The notes beneath the pieces were generated by a model. It searched no databases and was not told where the DNA came from. It worked only from the letters and a program-made list of their open reading frames with translations. From Sphingobacterium haloxyli (GTDB lineage Bacteria > Bacteroidota > Bacteroidia > Sphingobacteriales > Sphingobacteriaceae), in the NCBI RefSeq assembly GCF_002980525.1, contig NZ_PVBQ01000019.1, positions 1 to 64,000 on the forward strand: a stretch of 64,000 nt of DNA. The letters are read 5' to 3'. The position numbers and the translations under genes were made by a program. Of the stretch, positions 23,328 to 32,354 are shown piece by piece. The stretch's first letter is position 1, and each line of letters begins with the position of its first letter.

Positions 23328-25073
23328 ATGAAGATGAATTTTAATAACATAATAATAGGGGTAGGGCTGATAGTAAGCTTGATATCCTGTGATTTGGATA
23401 AAGTACCACTAGCGACTCTTTCTCCGGAAACTTATTTCTCTAACGAAGAAGAACTTCGCTTATATAGTAATAAATTTTATGAAGATGTATTTCCAGAAGC
23501 TGATGATGTATACAACGATAGGGCAGACGTCATTATTTCCACGCCGTTAAACACAGAAATATCCGGTCAACGGACAGTGCCTGCCACCGGAGGTGGATGG
23601 GATTGGAAAGCATTAAGGAGAATTAACTATCTCTTGCAGAACTCGCATCAAACGGATGATATAGCGGTTAGAAATGAATATGATGCCTTGGCCAAGTTTT
23701 TCCGTGCTTACTTTTATTTTGAAAAACTCAAAAGGTTCGGTGATGTGCCCTGGTTTAATGAAGTTTTAGGATCGGATGATGAAAGATTATTCAAACCTAG
23801 GGATTCGAGAAGTCTCATAGCAGATTCCATTATACAAGATTTGGATTTTGCGATTGCATACTTGCCCACAGCTAAAGATGTGTATCGGGTAAATAAATGG
23901 ACAGCATTAGCGTTAAAATCGCGGGTAGGTTTGTTCGAGGGCACTTTTCGAAAATATCATGGTATGGCAGATGCCGAAAAATATCTAAATGCCTGCGTAA
24001 TAGCATCGGAAGAACTGATAGACAACGGTGGCTATGCACTATATACGAGTGGGAGTACCCCTTATCGAGAGCTTTTTGCAACGCCCAATGCTAGAGGTCA
24101 AGAGATCATTTTGGCGCGGCATTATAACCAAGGACTTAACTTGACACATAGTGTACAGAATGCTACAAACGCGAGCACTATGGGACGCCCCGGGTTATCG
24201 AAGAGCTTCGTTAATACCTATTTGACGACAGGAGGGCTTCGGTTCACCGATCAACCAAATTATAATACAAGAGAGTTCGTACAAGAAATGCAAAACCGCG
24301 ATCCGCGTCTTGCGCAGACTATTCGCACGCCAGGCTATACTAGGATCGGTGGAGGTGCTGCCGCACCAAACCTGTCCTTTACCGTTACGGGTTATCATCT
24401 GATTAAGTACACCATGGAACAGATATATGATGCTAATGATGCTAGTATCAATGATATGCCATTATTCAGAATAGCAGAAATTTATTTGAATTTTGCGGAA
24501 GCAAAAGCAGAACTGGCTACGTTGACACAATCCGATTTAAATAAATCGGTGAATTTACTTCGCGCGAGAGTGGGAATGCCTGCGTTAAATTTAGAACAGG
24601 CCAACACAAATCCTGATCCTTATTTATTAAATGAAAATACTGGATTCCCGAATGTGCCGGAAAAAAACACACAGTATATGGGCGTTGTCCTGGAAATACG
24701 AAGAGAAAGAGGAATAGAATTGGTTATGGAAGGCCACCGGTATTACGATATCATGCGTTGGAAGGCCGGTAAATTATTTGAAAAGCCGTTCCTTGGTATG
24801 TATTTCAGCAGATTAGGCGATTTTGACCTCGATGGGAATGGGACTATTGACCTCTGTTTATATCAGGGTACGAGACCTGGATCGTCGGCGAGTCTTTTTA
24901 TGGAAGTCGGCCAAGATATCGTGTTGTCAGAGGGGAATAGAGGTCATGTCGTGGCACATGGCAACATCAGTAGGAAATTTGACGAAGTAGAAGGTAGGGA
25001 TTATCTATATCCGATTCCTTCGGAAGAGATCAATTTGTCGAACGGAATATTAAAACAAAATCCTAGATGGTAA
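23328..25073 (+). CDS. SusD/RagB-type substrate-binding lipoprotein
   Basis: 581 residues. A lipobox (IVSLISC, Cys about 21) is followed by DLDKVPLATLSPETYFSNEEEL. SusD signatures are YDALAKFFRAYFYFEKLKRFGDVPWF and RRERGIELVMEGHRYYDIMRWKAGKLFEKPFLGMY. The long final segment (FDLDGNGTIDLCLYQG, resembling a short Ca-binding loop DLDGNGTID) is typical of the larger SusD subgroup that pairs with FecR-controlled SusC. It would bind the substrate later processed by the phosphodiester glycosidase encoded next. Confidence 0.94.
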   Translation: MKMNFNNIIIGVGLIVSLISCDLDKVPLATLSPETYFSNEEELRLYSNKFYEDVFPEADDVYNDRADVIISTPLNTEISGQRTVPATGGGWDWKALRRINYLLQNSHQTDDIAVRNEYDALAKFFRAYFYFEKLKRFGDVPWFNEVLGSDDERLFKPRDSRSLIADSIIQDLDFAIAYLPTAKDVYRVNKWTALALKSRVGLFEGTFRKYHGMADAEKYLNACVIASEELIDNGGYALYTSGSTPYRELFATPNARGQEIILARHYNQGLNLTHSVQNATNASTMGRPGLSKSFVNTYLTTGGLRFTDQPNYNTREFVQEMQNRDPRLAQTIRTPGYTRIGGGAAAPNLSFTVTGYHLIKYTMEQIYDANDASINDMPLFRIAEIYLNFAEAKAELATLTQSDLNKSVNLLRARVGMPALNLEQANTNPDPYLLNENTGFPNVPEKNTQYMGVVLEIRRERGIELVMEGHRYYDIMRWKAGKLFEKPFLGMYFSRLGDFDLDGNGTIDLCLYQGTRPGSSASLFMEVGQDIVLSEGNRGHVVAHGNISRKFDEVEGRDYLYPIPSEEINLSNGILKQNPRW

Positions 25074-25078
25074 TTATT

Positions 25079-27133
25079 ATGAAAAAGCATAATCTGTTTC
25101 TAGCATTATTTTTTCTAGCGTGTTTTACTACACTTGTTCCGATAAGTGGTTGTAGTAAAAAAATATTAGATAATTCGGAGTTCGGTAATCTGTTGCCTGA
25201 GCTCCAAGAACCGGAACCGCCGGTTACAAATGAAACATTAAAAGATAAGGATGGATGGGTGAGTGATACGATAGAAAACGGATTTATACATTATCAGTTT
25301 TCGAAGTATATTCAAACACAAACAGCCAACCAGTTTGTAAACGTAGTGGAACTGGATTTGTCAAACCCAGACTATGAATTGGAGTTTGTCTCCTTAGGAG
25401 ATCGAGATACGCTGTCTGCCGTCGCCGAAGCCCGTGGCGCTATTGCAGCTATTAATGGGACCTATGAAGCAGATGCGAGTTTTATAAAAGCGAATGGGAA
25501 CATCGCCTCGCCGGTTACATTAACCGAAGGGCATTTGCGGTTTTGGAAGCACGAGGGAGCTATTTCGTACAATGCCGGCCAGGATTTGACTATAGGCTAT
25601 GGTACGAAAGATAGTTACGCACAATCTCCTTATATCAATATATTTTCTGGCGCTCCATTGCTGATTGATGATTACAGAAACGCGGGAGAAGATTTTATCG
25701 GGGATGTTACCGGGATTAACTTAAATAGCTTAGATTACGAAGATTATCGGAGGCATCAAGGCGTTAGGCATCCACGTACCGCGGTTGCCCTAACGGAAGA
25801 TAATAAACTCCTATTGATTACGATTGACGGTCGCTTTAGTGAATCGGCGGGCATGACCGCTAAGGAAGCAACCCAGTTTTTGACGAATTATTTCGCACCA
25901 CAATACGCACTAAATATGGATGGTGGCGGCTCTACGACCATGTTCGTCAAGGATAAAGGTTACAAAGGTGTAGTCAATTATCCTACGGATAACGGCGTTC
26001 GCAATCATTATGGGCAACGCCTATTGCGGACGTTTATATTAGTCAAAAAGAAAAGTGGTAGCAATGAACAGTTTGCAGGAGGAGATGGGACGGCGGACAA
26101 TCCTTATTTGATTGCCACTGCCAATCACCTACAAAATATGCATTCGCTTAATTGGAGCAATACAGAAAGCAATCCCTACTATTTTAAGTTGACAGCGGAT
26201 ATTGATATGATCGGACGTAATTGGATACCTATTAATAACGCCGACCCGTATATGAAATTTCTTCATTTCGATGGAAATGGACATCTTATCAAGAACTTGA
26301 CGTCTAAGGATGCTTCGTATGCCAGTTTGTTTGGTGTATTATTCGGTTCCTGTAAAGACCTCGGACTTGTTGATGTGGATATTCAATCAACTAACGGTGG
26401 CGGTGCTTTTGGTGGTTATCTCGGTCTGCGTTCACCAGATAAACCTGTTAAGGTTGGTGTCATCGAAAATTGTTTTTCTACGGGTAAGGTAACCGGAACA
26501 GATGCAGTAGGTGGAATCGCTGGTAATGTCGGAAAGGCGAATGGTGGCAAAACGAGTATTATCGTCAATAGCTTCTCCACAGCGGAAGTCATTGCAACTA
26601 ACGCAGGCACAAGCAACAGCCGAGCCGGAGGTTTAGCAGGTATCGTATGGGATGGTGGAAAAGTAGATAACGGCTTCTCTGCCGGAAAAATCCTTTCTAA
26701 TACAAACTCAGGTCGAGGCGCTGGAGGCCTTTTGGGTTGGACAGATGGCGATGTTAAGGGATTAATAGCTTTCAATCCAACTGTGGAAAACGTTGGGAAT
26801 GGTTTGGCAGGTCGTGTTGTTACCAATATGGGCCAAGTAGCCGGCGTGATCGCACAGGGAGAAAACTGTTGGGCATCTGAGGATGTTGTCGTGATTAAAA
26901 ACGGCACGCCTGTTCCCGCATCTAGCTTCGTCACGGGCATAGTTACTGTTCGGGATACACCTTACGATGGAGAAACAAAAAGTAAAACGTTTCTGAGTGA
27001 TATGAACAACTATCAAAGTGTTCTCGGCTGGCAGCTTGGTCCGCAAAATCCTTGGGCTTCAACTGTAAACAGCAAAGGATATCCTATTTTGCAATGGTTG
27101 TTTTTAAGAGGCGATTATGAATCGTATTATTAG
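25079..27133 (+). CDS. Secreted phosphodiester glycosidase (NAGPA-like) with GLUG-type repeats
   Basis: Reading from the ATG at 25079 gives 684 residues; an ATG four codons upstream overlaps the SusD stop. It carries a lipobox (VPISGC). Residues about 90-330 match the phosphodiester glycosidase family of the GlcNAc-1-phosphodiester uncovering enzyme: AAINGTYE, HPRTAVALTEDNKLLLITIDGR, YALNMDGGGSTTMFV. The C-terminal 350 residues begin GDGTADNPYLIATANHLQNM and carry Gly-rich GLUG-like repeats (VGGIAGNVG, AGGLAGIVW, AGGLLGWTD), a beta-solenoid used for surface binding. It completes the sigma/FecR/SusCD locus and hints at a sugar-phosphodiester or phosphorylated glycan substrate. Confidence 0.85.
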   Translation: MKKHNLFLALFFLACFTTLVPISGCSKKILDNSEFGNLLPELQEPEPPVTNETLKDKDGWVSDTIENGFIHYQFSKYIQTQTANQFVNVVELDLSNPDYELEFVSLGDRDTLSAVAEARGAIAAINGTYEADASFIKANGNIASPVTLTEGHLRFWKHEGAISYNAGQDLTIGYGTKDSYAQSPYINIFSGAPLLIDDYRNAGEDFIGDVTGINLNSLDYEDYRRHQGVRHPRTAVALTEDNKLLLITIDGRFSESAGMTAKEATQFLTNYFAPQYALNMDGGGSTTMFVKDKGYKGVVNYPTDNGVRNHYGQRLLRTFILVKKKSGSNEQFAGGDGTADNPYLIATANHLQNMHSLNWSNTESNPYYFKLTADIDMIGRNWIPINNADPYMKFLHFDGNGHLIKNLTSKDASYASLFGVLFGSCKDLGLVDVDIQSTNGGGAFGGYLGLRSPDKPVKVGVIENCFSTGKVTGTDAVGGIAGNVGKANGGKTSIIVNSFSTAEVIATNAGTSNSRAGGLAGIVWDGGKVDNGFSAGKILSNTNSGRGAGGLLGWTDGDVKGLIAFNPTVENVGNGLAGRVVTNMGQVAGVIAQGENCWASEDVVVIKNGTPVPASSFVTGIVTVRDTPYDGETKSKTFLSDMNNYQSVLGWQLGPQNPWASTVNSKGYPILQWLFLRGDYESYY

Positions 27134-27155
27134 GACTCTTTAACATCCTATACAC

Positions 27156-27183
27156 GAGGCAGCTCTAAAAAGGCTGCCTCTTT
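27156..27183 (+). terminator. Terminator after the glycosidase gene
   Basis: GAGGCAGC/GCTGCCTC (27156-27163 and 27173-27180, 9-base loop) followed by TTTA. It closes the SusCD/glycosidase operon. Confidence 0.8.
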
Positions 27184-27328
27184 ACTGTTGGTTTGGTGTT
27201 TTATCTTTAAACTTGCCGGTGAATAACCGCGTTAGGATTAATGACATTCTTATTACTTTGTCAATACTTTGATGGTCAGAATATTATTCGGAATTCTAGC
27301 TCTTAAACAGAAAAATATGTTTTGAAGT

Positions 27329-27359
27329 TTTGCTTCGCAACGTAAAACGCTTAGATTTG
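27329..27359 (+). promoter_or_regulatory. Promoter of the porin-like gene
   Basis: TTTG (27329-27332), 19 bases, then TAGATTTG (27352-27359): both Bacteroidota elements match. The start would be about 27366, some 20 bases before the ATG. Confidence 0.65.
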
Positions 27360-27387
27360 CGGCAGTTTAAATTAAAATCAATTTTAT

Positions 27388-28023
27388 ATGAAAAAATTAT
27401 TACTTACTTTAACTGCAGTTGCAGGTCTTACAGTTGCTTCAAAAGCACAGGAATTTGGTTTCCAAAAAACAGATTTCATCGTAGAAGGCTTTATCAACTC
27501 TTCGAATACGGATGACAAACAAACAGAAAAAAAAGTTTCTAAATTTAACTTTAATCCGAAATTCGGATATTTCGTAAGCGATAAGATCGCTGTAGGTTTA
27601 GAGTTGGCTGTAGGTAATTCTAAAACAACAGATTATTCTGGACAACAAGATGCTTCTGTTAAGAAAAACAACTTTGGAATCGGTGCATTCGGACGTTACT
27701 ATTTTCTAGAAGTAGGTTCACGTTTCAAAACCTACGCTGAACTAGGAGCGGGTTACAACCAACTTGGTGGAGAAACTGCCGACGGTAATGCAACTACCGA
27801 TCTTGCCAAAACAAAGGGCTTTGGAGTGAACGCTGGTGTAGGTGCCAACTATTTTCTTACAAATAACATCGCAATTGGCTTTTCTTTCGGAGATGTTATA
27901 GCATTTAACTCTTCAAAAGTAGACGTTGACGGTGCTAAATCACAAAATGAATTCAGTACCAAAATCAACGTGTTTGATAACTTCTTTAACACAACTCACT
28001 TTGGACTAACGTTCAAGTTCTAG
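27388..28023 (+). CDS. Outer membrane beta-barrel protein (OmpW/OmpX-like)
   Basis: 211 residues. The signal peptide is MKKLLLTLTAVAGLTVASKAQ. Alternating amphipathic strands then form a small 8-strand barrel (FGYFVSDKIAVGLELAVG, FGIGAFGRYYFLEVG, YAELGAGYNQLGG, FGVNAGVGANYFLTNNIAIGFSFG), ending TTHFGLTFKF with terminal Phe as recognised by the BAM machinery. It has its own promoter and terminator, so it is a stand-alone gene. Codon use is biased to AT-rich, highly expressed codons compared with its neighbours, consistent with an abundant surface protein. No substrate can be inferred. Confidence 0.88.
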   Translation: MKKLLLTLTAVAGLTVASKAQEFGFQKTDFIVEGFINSSNTDDKQTEKKVSKFNFNPKFGYFVSDKIAVGLELAVGNSKTTDYSGQQDASVKKNNFGIGAFGRYYFLEVGSRFKTYAELGAGYNQLGGETADGNATTDLAKTKGFGVNAGVGANYFLTNNIAIGFSFGDVIAFNSSKVDVDGAKSQNEFSTKINVFDNFFNTTHFGLTFKF

Positions 28024-28050
28024 TGTTATCCAGTTTTTAATGGTATAGAA

Positions 28051-28080
28051 AAGGCAGTCCAAACGGACTGCCTTTTTTTA
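28051..28080 (+). terminator. Rho-independent terminator
   Basis: AAGGCAGTCC/GGACTGCCTT (28051-28060, 28065-28074) with a 4-base loop and a T-run. Canonical terminator of the porin-like gene. Confidence 0.92.
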
Positions 28081-28142
28081 TGTCGGTCACAGATGCTGGC
28101 GGACACATAAGCTACGTGAGATAGATTTTAAAAGAAACTTTG

Positions 28143-28174
28143 TTGCATTTGTGGTTTTTTATTTATTAACTTTG
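28143..28174 (+). promoter_or_regulatory. Promoter of the TonB/DUF4876/DUF6850 operon
   Basis: A perfect -7 TAACTTTG (28167-28174) lies 21 bases after TTG (28143-28145); TTTG is also present at 28148. Transcription would start near 28181, about 20 bases before the ATG of the receptor. Confidence 0.65.
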
Positions 28175-28202
28175 CAGCAAACAAAAACCATATCTATCAA
28201 AC

Positions 28203-31055
28203 ATGTCAGACCAAAGATGCTTTATCAGGTGTGCTTCCCTACTCTTGGCGCTTTGTATAGCTGCAACGTTAGCAAACGCCCAACAACGAGGGATAAATCT
28301 AAAAGGAGCCATTTATGAATTGCAGCAGGATAACCTACGTCCGCTCGGCGCCGCCTCGATCAAAGTATTACCATACAATTTACATACACATGCCAACGAA
28401 CACGGAACGTTTCAGCTAGCGGATATCCCAATGGGAGCTATTCGGGTTGTGGTTAGTCACGTAGGTATGGCTGATTTGGATACAACTATTATACTGGTAC
28501 GGGATCAGGAACTTCGCCTTGTGATGCGGCCCAATTCGTACAGGCTTTCTGAGGTCGATGTTACCGGACGGAGTTCGTCCACCAACGGTTCGTCCAGTAC
28601 GCATATCGGACGTAATGCCATTGATCATTTGCAGGCCAATAGTTTATCGGATGTCATGTCACTTGTACCGGGTGGCTTGGTTGTTAATCCGAACCTGAAC
28701 GAACCCAAACAGATCAACATCCGAAATGTGGCCAACACGACCTCCAATTTGAACGCATTCGGAACCGCCATTGTGATGAACGGTTCGCCTGTATCCAATA
28801 ACGCAAACTTGCAGACGCTTACACCCGTACACGAGGCGAGATCAATGTCCGGAGGCACGCCACCCTCGGGTGGTTTTGACACGCGTAATATTCCGCTGTA
28901 CAATATTGAATCTGTGGAGGTCATTCGAGGGATACCGAGCGTGAAGTATGGTGATATGACGTCTGGGGCGGTGATCGTCAATCAAAAGGCCGGTATGCAT
29001 CCGCTAGCTATAGAAGGTAGCACCAATCCCAATCTATACGGCATCAACCTATCCAAGGGATTTGCACTAAACGACAAGCAGGATGCACTCAGCATCGGAG
29101 CGGATTACGCGCATAATACACATGATCCCGTACAGTCCTACCTTTTCTACGAACGTACATCCCTAAATGCGCTTTACAGTTCGAACTGGCTAAAGAACAA
29201 GCTGCGTACCCACCATGGATTGGTGGTTTTCCATGGGGGCGAAACGAGAAGGCAAAACCCAAATGATCAAACGCGACAGCTGAGGTCTTCAGCGAAAGAG
29301 TTGGGCTGGGTGTTGAACAGCTCGGGTACGTATCGGCCGCAATCATCCTCTTGGTGGCGCGAGCTGTCTTATTCGGGTAGGATTGGGGTGACGGACAAGG
29401 AGGGCTATTATCAACAGCGTTATACCGCTGCTAATGCAGCCTACGGGATGTCAACACAGGACGGGGCTATATTATCCAATATACCGGGAGGTCGGCTTTT
29501 CGACGAAGAGGGGCGGGAAATCACCCGTATCCTACCGGGAGATGAACGTCGACATGCCGTTTATCTCCCGAGCACCTATTTAGGTATGCACCAGATCGAC
29601 GGCAAAGAATTCAACGCCTTTTTCTCGGCGAATACCACCTTCTTTCATCGGCTCGGCAGTTCCCATCACACGTGGTTGGCAGGAGGGGATTTTAAGCTAG
29701 ACCGGAACTTTGGCGCTGGAAGAATTTTTGCAGACAGCTTGCCGCCATACCGAAACCTGAGCTACGTCAACTCTTCCTTTCGTAACTGGCCATTTGATAA
29801 TATTCCTGCCCTATACCAGATCGGCGCTTTTGTAGAAGACAATATCGTTTACCATATCGGAGATCACCGTCTTAACGTGATTGCTGGTCTTCGCTATGAT
29901 CGCTTTTCAAGCGTAGGCGACCGCCTCTCGCCCCGAATCAATTTCTCTGCAGACATTGTACCTAATAGGGCTGTACTCCGGTTAGGTTACGGTTCTTTGG
30001 CCAAAGCGCCAGGTTTACTCTACGCGCATCCTGAACCGGCTTATTTCGATTATATAAACATCAATGAAATGGCCAGCGGGCGTGAAGATGCGCTATTCAT
30101 GACGACAACGCGCGTATTCGATACCAAGAATAACGATCTAAAAATTGCGACGAATACCAAATTGGAAGCCGGAGTGGATCTACGGCTAGGGAAGGCACAA
30201 TTGCATGTAACGTTATTTCAGGAAAAGCTGCGCAATGCGTACGGTATCGGTCCTACCCTGAATACATTTCGTCCGGTAGAATACCTACAATATGAGCGTG
30301 TTCAAGCAGCTGATCCGACATTAAAGGTTGCTTCTTCCAATCCGGTATTGGCCTCCTTCAACCAACCCCATAGCAATAACCAGTTGGATAAGTGGGGGCT
30401 GGAGTTCGACTTGGACTTGGGGAGAGTAGATGCGATAAGGACAGCATTTCAGCTTTACGGTGCCCACATTCAACAGAAATCCTATTCTTCGGACTATTTT
30501 TTCTACGACGAACAGAGCGGCGCCGGAGCAGCGGATCGGACACACATTGGTTTGTATGCGCCGGAAATGACAAGCGCGCACGAAAAATCAACCGTGACCA
30601 CGTTAAAGGTTGTCCATAATATTCCCACCATCGGTTTTGTCGTGACGCTAACGACCGATGCCATTTGGAACGAATCGAATTGGACGGTCTACGGCAACGA
30701 TTCCATTCCTCTTAAATACATCAGTAAAATAGATGGCCAGGTACACGATTTTAATTTCAAAAATAGGGAGGAGGTTACAGAAAAGGAATTTCAGGAGATC
30801 CTTCGTCCGGTAGCGCGCCCATTGGAAGTGGTGGAAAGCTTGCCGGCCATGTTCAATTTCAACATGAACATCAGCAAAGAGATTAAGGACTTTCTGAAGA
30901 TATCGTTTTTTGCAAACAACCTATTTCGGTCATATCCGGTGGCACAATCGGATCGGGTCAGTACGCGGTACTATACACGAAATATGCCTGACAATACACG
31001 GAATAGTCCCGGCCTTCCCTTCTTTTTTGGATTTAGAGTCGGTGCTAAATTTTAA
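28203..31055 (+). CDS. TonB-dependent receptor (first gene of DUF4876/DUF6850 operon)
   Basis: 950 residues: signal peptide to about residue 26 (LALCIAATLANAQQ), then a CarboxypepD_reg domain (LKGAIYELQQDNLRPLGAASIKVLPYN). The plug contains SLSDVMSLVPGGLVVNPNLNEPKQINIRNV and IESVEVIRGIPSVKYGDMTSGAVIVNQKAG, and a 22-strand barrel ends FGFRVGAKF. It imports a substrate across the outer membrane with TonB energy. The plug carries FDTRNIPLYNIESVEV, matching the receptor subclass that travels with DUF4876 and DUF6850 proteins. Such operons are suspected of metal or siderophore uptake, but the ligand cannot be read from the sequence. Confidence 0.9.
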   Translation: MSDQRCFIRCASLLLALCIAATLANAQQRGINLKGAIYELQQDNLRPLGAASIKVLPYNLHTHANEHGTFQLADIPMGAIRVVVSHVGMADLDTTIILVRDQELRLVMRPNSYRLSEVDVTGRSSSTNGSSSTHIGRNAIDHLQANSLSDVMSLVPGGLVVNPNLNEPKQINIRNVANTTSNLNAFGTAIVMNGSPVSNNANLQTLTPVHEARSMSGGTPPSGGFDTRNIPLYNIESVEVIRGIPSVKYGDMTSGAVIVNQKAGMHPLAIEGSTNPNLYGINLSKGFALNDKQDALSIGADYAHNTHDPVQSYLFYERTSLNALYSSNWLKNKLRTHHGLVVFHGGETRRQNPNDQTRQLRSSAKELGWVLNSSGTYRPQSSSWWRELSYSGRIGVTDKEGYYQQRYTAANAAYGMSTQDGAILSNIPGGRLFDEEGREITRILPGDERRHAVYLPSTYLGMHQIDGKEFNAFFSANTTFFHRLGSSHHTWLAGGDFKLDRNFGAGRIFADSLPPYRNLSYVNSSFRNWPFDNIPALYQIGAFVEDNIVYHIGDHRLNVIAGLRYDRFSSVGDRLSPRINFSADIVPNRAVLRLGYGSLAKAPGLLYAHPEPAYFDYININEMASGREDALFMTTTRVFDTKNNDLKIATNTKLEAGVDLRLGKAQLHVTLFQEKLRNAYGIGPTLNTFRPVEYLQYERVQAADPTLKVASSNPVLASFNQPHSNNQLDKWGLEFDLDLGRVDAIRTAFQLYGAHIQQKSYSSDYFFYDEQSGAGAADRTHIGLYAPEMTSAHEKSTVTTLKVVHNIPTIGFVVTLTTDAIWNESNWTVYGNDSIPLKYISKIDGQVHDFNFKNREEVTEKEFQEILRPVARPLEVVESLPAMFNFNMNISKEIKDFLKISFFANNLFRSYPVAQSDRVSTRYYTRNMPDNTRNSPGLPFFFGFRVGAKF

Positions 31056-31078
31056 AGAGTTTAATAAAGTATATATAT

Positions 31079-32326
31079 ATGAAATTAGAAAAATATAACG
31101 TGGGTAGTTTCTTCGTTGTTTTTTGTGCATGTTGCTCTATCTTTCAAGGCTGTCAGAAAATCAATGATGCACGCGAGATAGAAAATATTCAGTATGCTTC
31201 GTTACGCTTGGAGGCTATTCCGGTTATCGAGGAAGTTACATCGACCGAAGGCTTGCGATTGGTTTTGCAAAATTTTCCGGAGGGAATCCGGATCGAACGT
31301 ACCATGGAGGCTGGGGCCAACTATATCGATAACATGGTGCCCGGTGTGTATAGCGTTACCGTGAGCGGGACGGTAGAGAGTGACCAGGGAAATTTTTTCC
31401 TGAATGGAAGCGCGAACAATGTGATGATCCTTCGGGAGCACGAGACGTTGGAAATCGAAGTCGACGGTGCTACGGTGGGTCCTTTCGCCTTCAGCGAAAT
31501 CTTTTATTCCGGGACAGATCCTTTTTACTTTCGAAACCAGTTTTACGAAATTACCAACAATTCGGATGGAACTGCTTATGCCGATGGGTTATACTTTGCT
31601 CGACTGGTGCCTATAGCGGCTTCGACAAGTATGCCGATCTGGCCGGAAGAAGACGGTAATCGATACGTATACACTGATCGTATATGGCGTGTTCCGGGCA
31701 ATGGCGCGCAGTATCCACTGCAACCGGGAGAATCCTTTACCATTGCACAGTTTGCCGCAAACCACCGTTTGCCCCAGTATAGTCCAAATTCACCCATTGA
31801 CTGCTCGAAATGTGAGTTTGAGTTCAATATGAATAATCCTAATTTCCCGGACCAGCCGGCCACCGATATGCAACATATATTTTTTAACGGGAACGCTGCG
31901 ATGGGTTCGTCTCCGCAATACCTGACTTCGGTATTTGGAAGTGCGTTGGTTATATTCCGCGTTCCGGAAGGAGAGACGTATGACCCCGTTGGCAATCCGG
32001 ATTTACAGACCCGTGACCTGTCCACGACCGCGCCCAATTTGTACGCCAAGATACCGCGTAGCTATGTCGTTGACGCGGTGGAAGCGGTACAAAATGAAAC
32101 TATGGGGACCGCAAAACGCGTACCTACTGTATTGGATGCGGGGATTACCTATGTCGATGCCACCTACAACTCATTGGGCATTCGGCGGAAAAAGCTGGGA
32201 AACAGAAACGATGGATCACCTATCTTGATGGATACCAACAACAGCACAGATGATTTCGAGCGTAAGGTGGTTCCGCACTTCAGGTACCACGGACAAGGCG
32301 TCCCCGATTGGTCATCTGCGAATTAA
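31079..32326 (+). CDS. DUF4876 lipoprotein
   Basis: 415 residues. A lipobox (ACCSIFQGC, Cys about 24) is followed by a beta-rich N-terminal domain (ASLRLEAIPVIEEVTSTEGLRLVLQNFPEGI), then GPFAFSEIFYSGTDPFYFRNQFYEITNNSDGTAYADGLYFARL, the DUF4876 core. SPIDCSKCEFEF contains a CxxC motif. It is presumably surface-exposed and acts with the TonB receptor whose gene ends 24 bases upstream. The family has no known activity; the LTD-like look of the core (feature of lamin-tail-like domains) suggests a binding role. Confidence 0.8.
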   Translation: MKLEKYNVGSFFVVFCACCSIFQGCQKINDAREIENIQYASLRLEAIPVIEEVTSTEGLRLVLQNFPEGIRIERTMEAGANYIDNMVPGVYSVTVSGTVESDQGNFFLNGSANNVMILREHETLEIEVDGATVGPFAFSEIFYSGTDPFYFRNQFYEITNNSDGTAYADGLYFARLVPIAASTSMPIWPEEDGNRYVYTDRIWRVPGNGAQYPLQPGESFTIAQFAANHRLPQYSPNSPIDCSKCEFEFNMNNPNFPDQPATDMQHIFFNGNAAMGSSPQYLTSVFGSALVIFRVPEGETYDPVGNPDLQTRDLSTTAPNLYAKIPRSYVVDAVEAVQNETMGTAKRVPTVLDAGITYVDATYNSLGIRRKKLGNRNDGSPILMDTNNSTDDFERKVVPHFRYHGQGVPDWSSAN

Positions 32327-32354
32327 TCACGGATTAAAAATAGAATTGAGCGAC

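Noticed and set aside
32250-32354. N-terminal extension of the DUF6850 protein
   Set aside because: It overlaps the DUF4876 gene and lacks a signal peptide, whereas the ATG at 32355 starts an ideal one.
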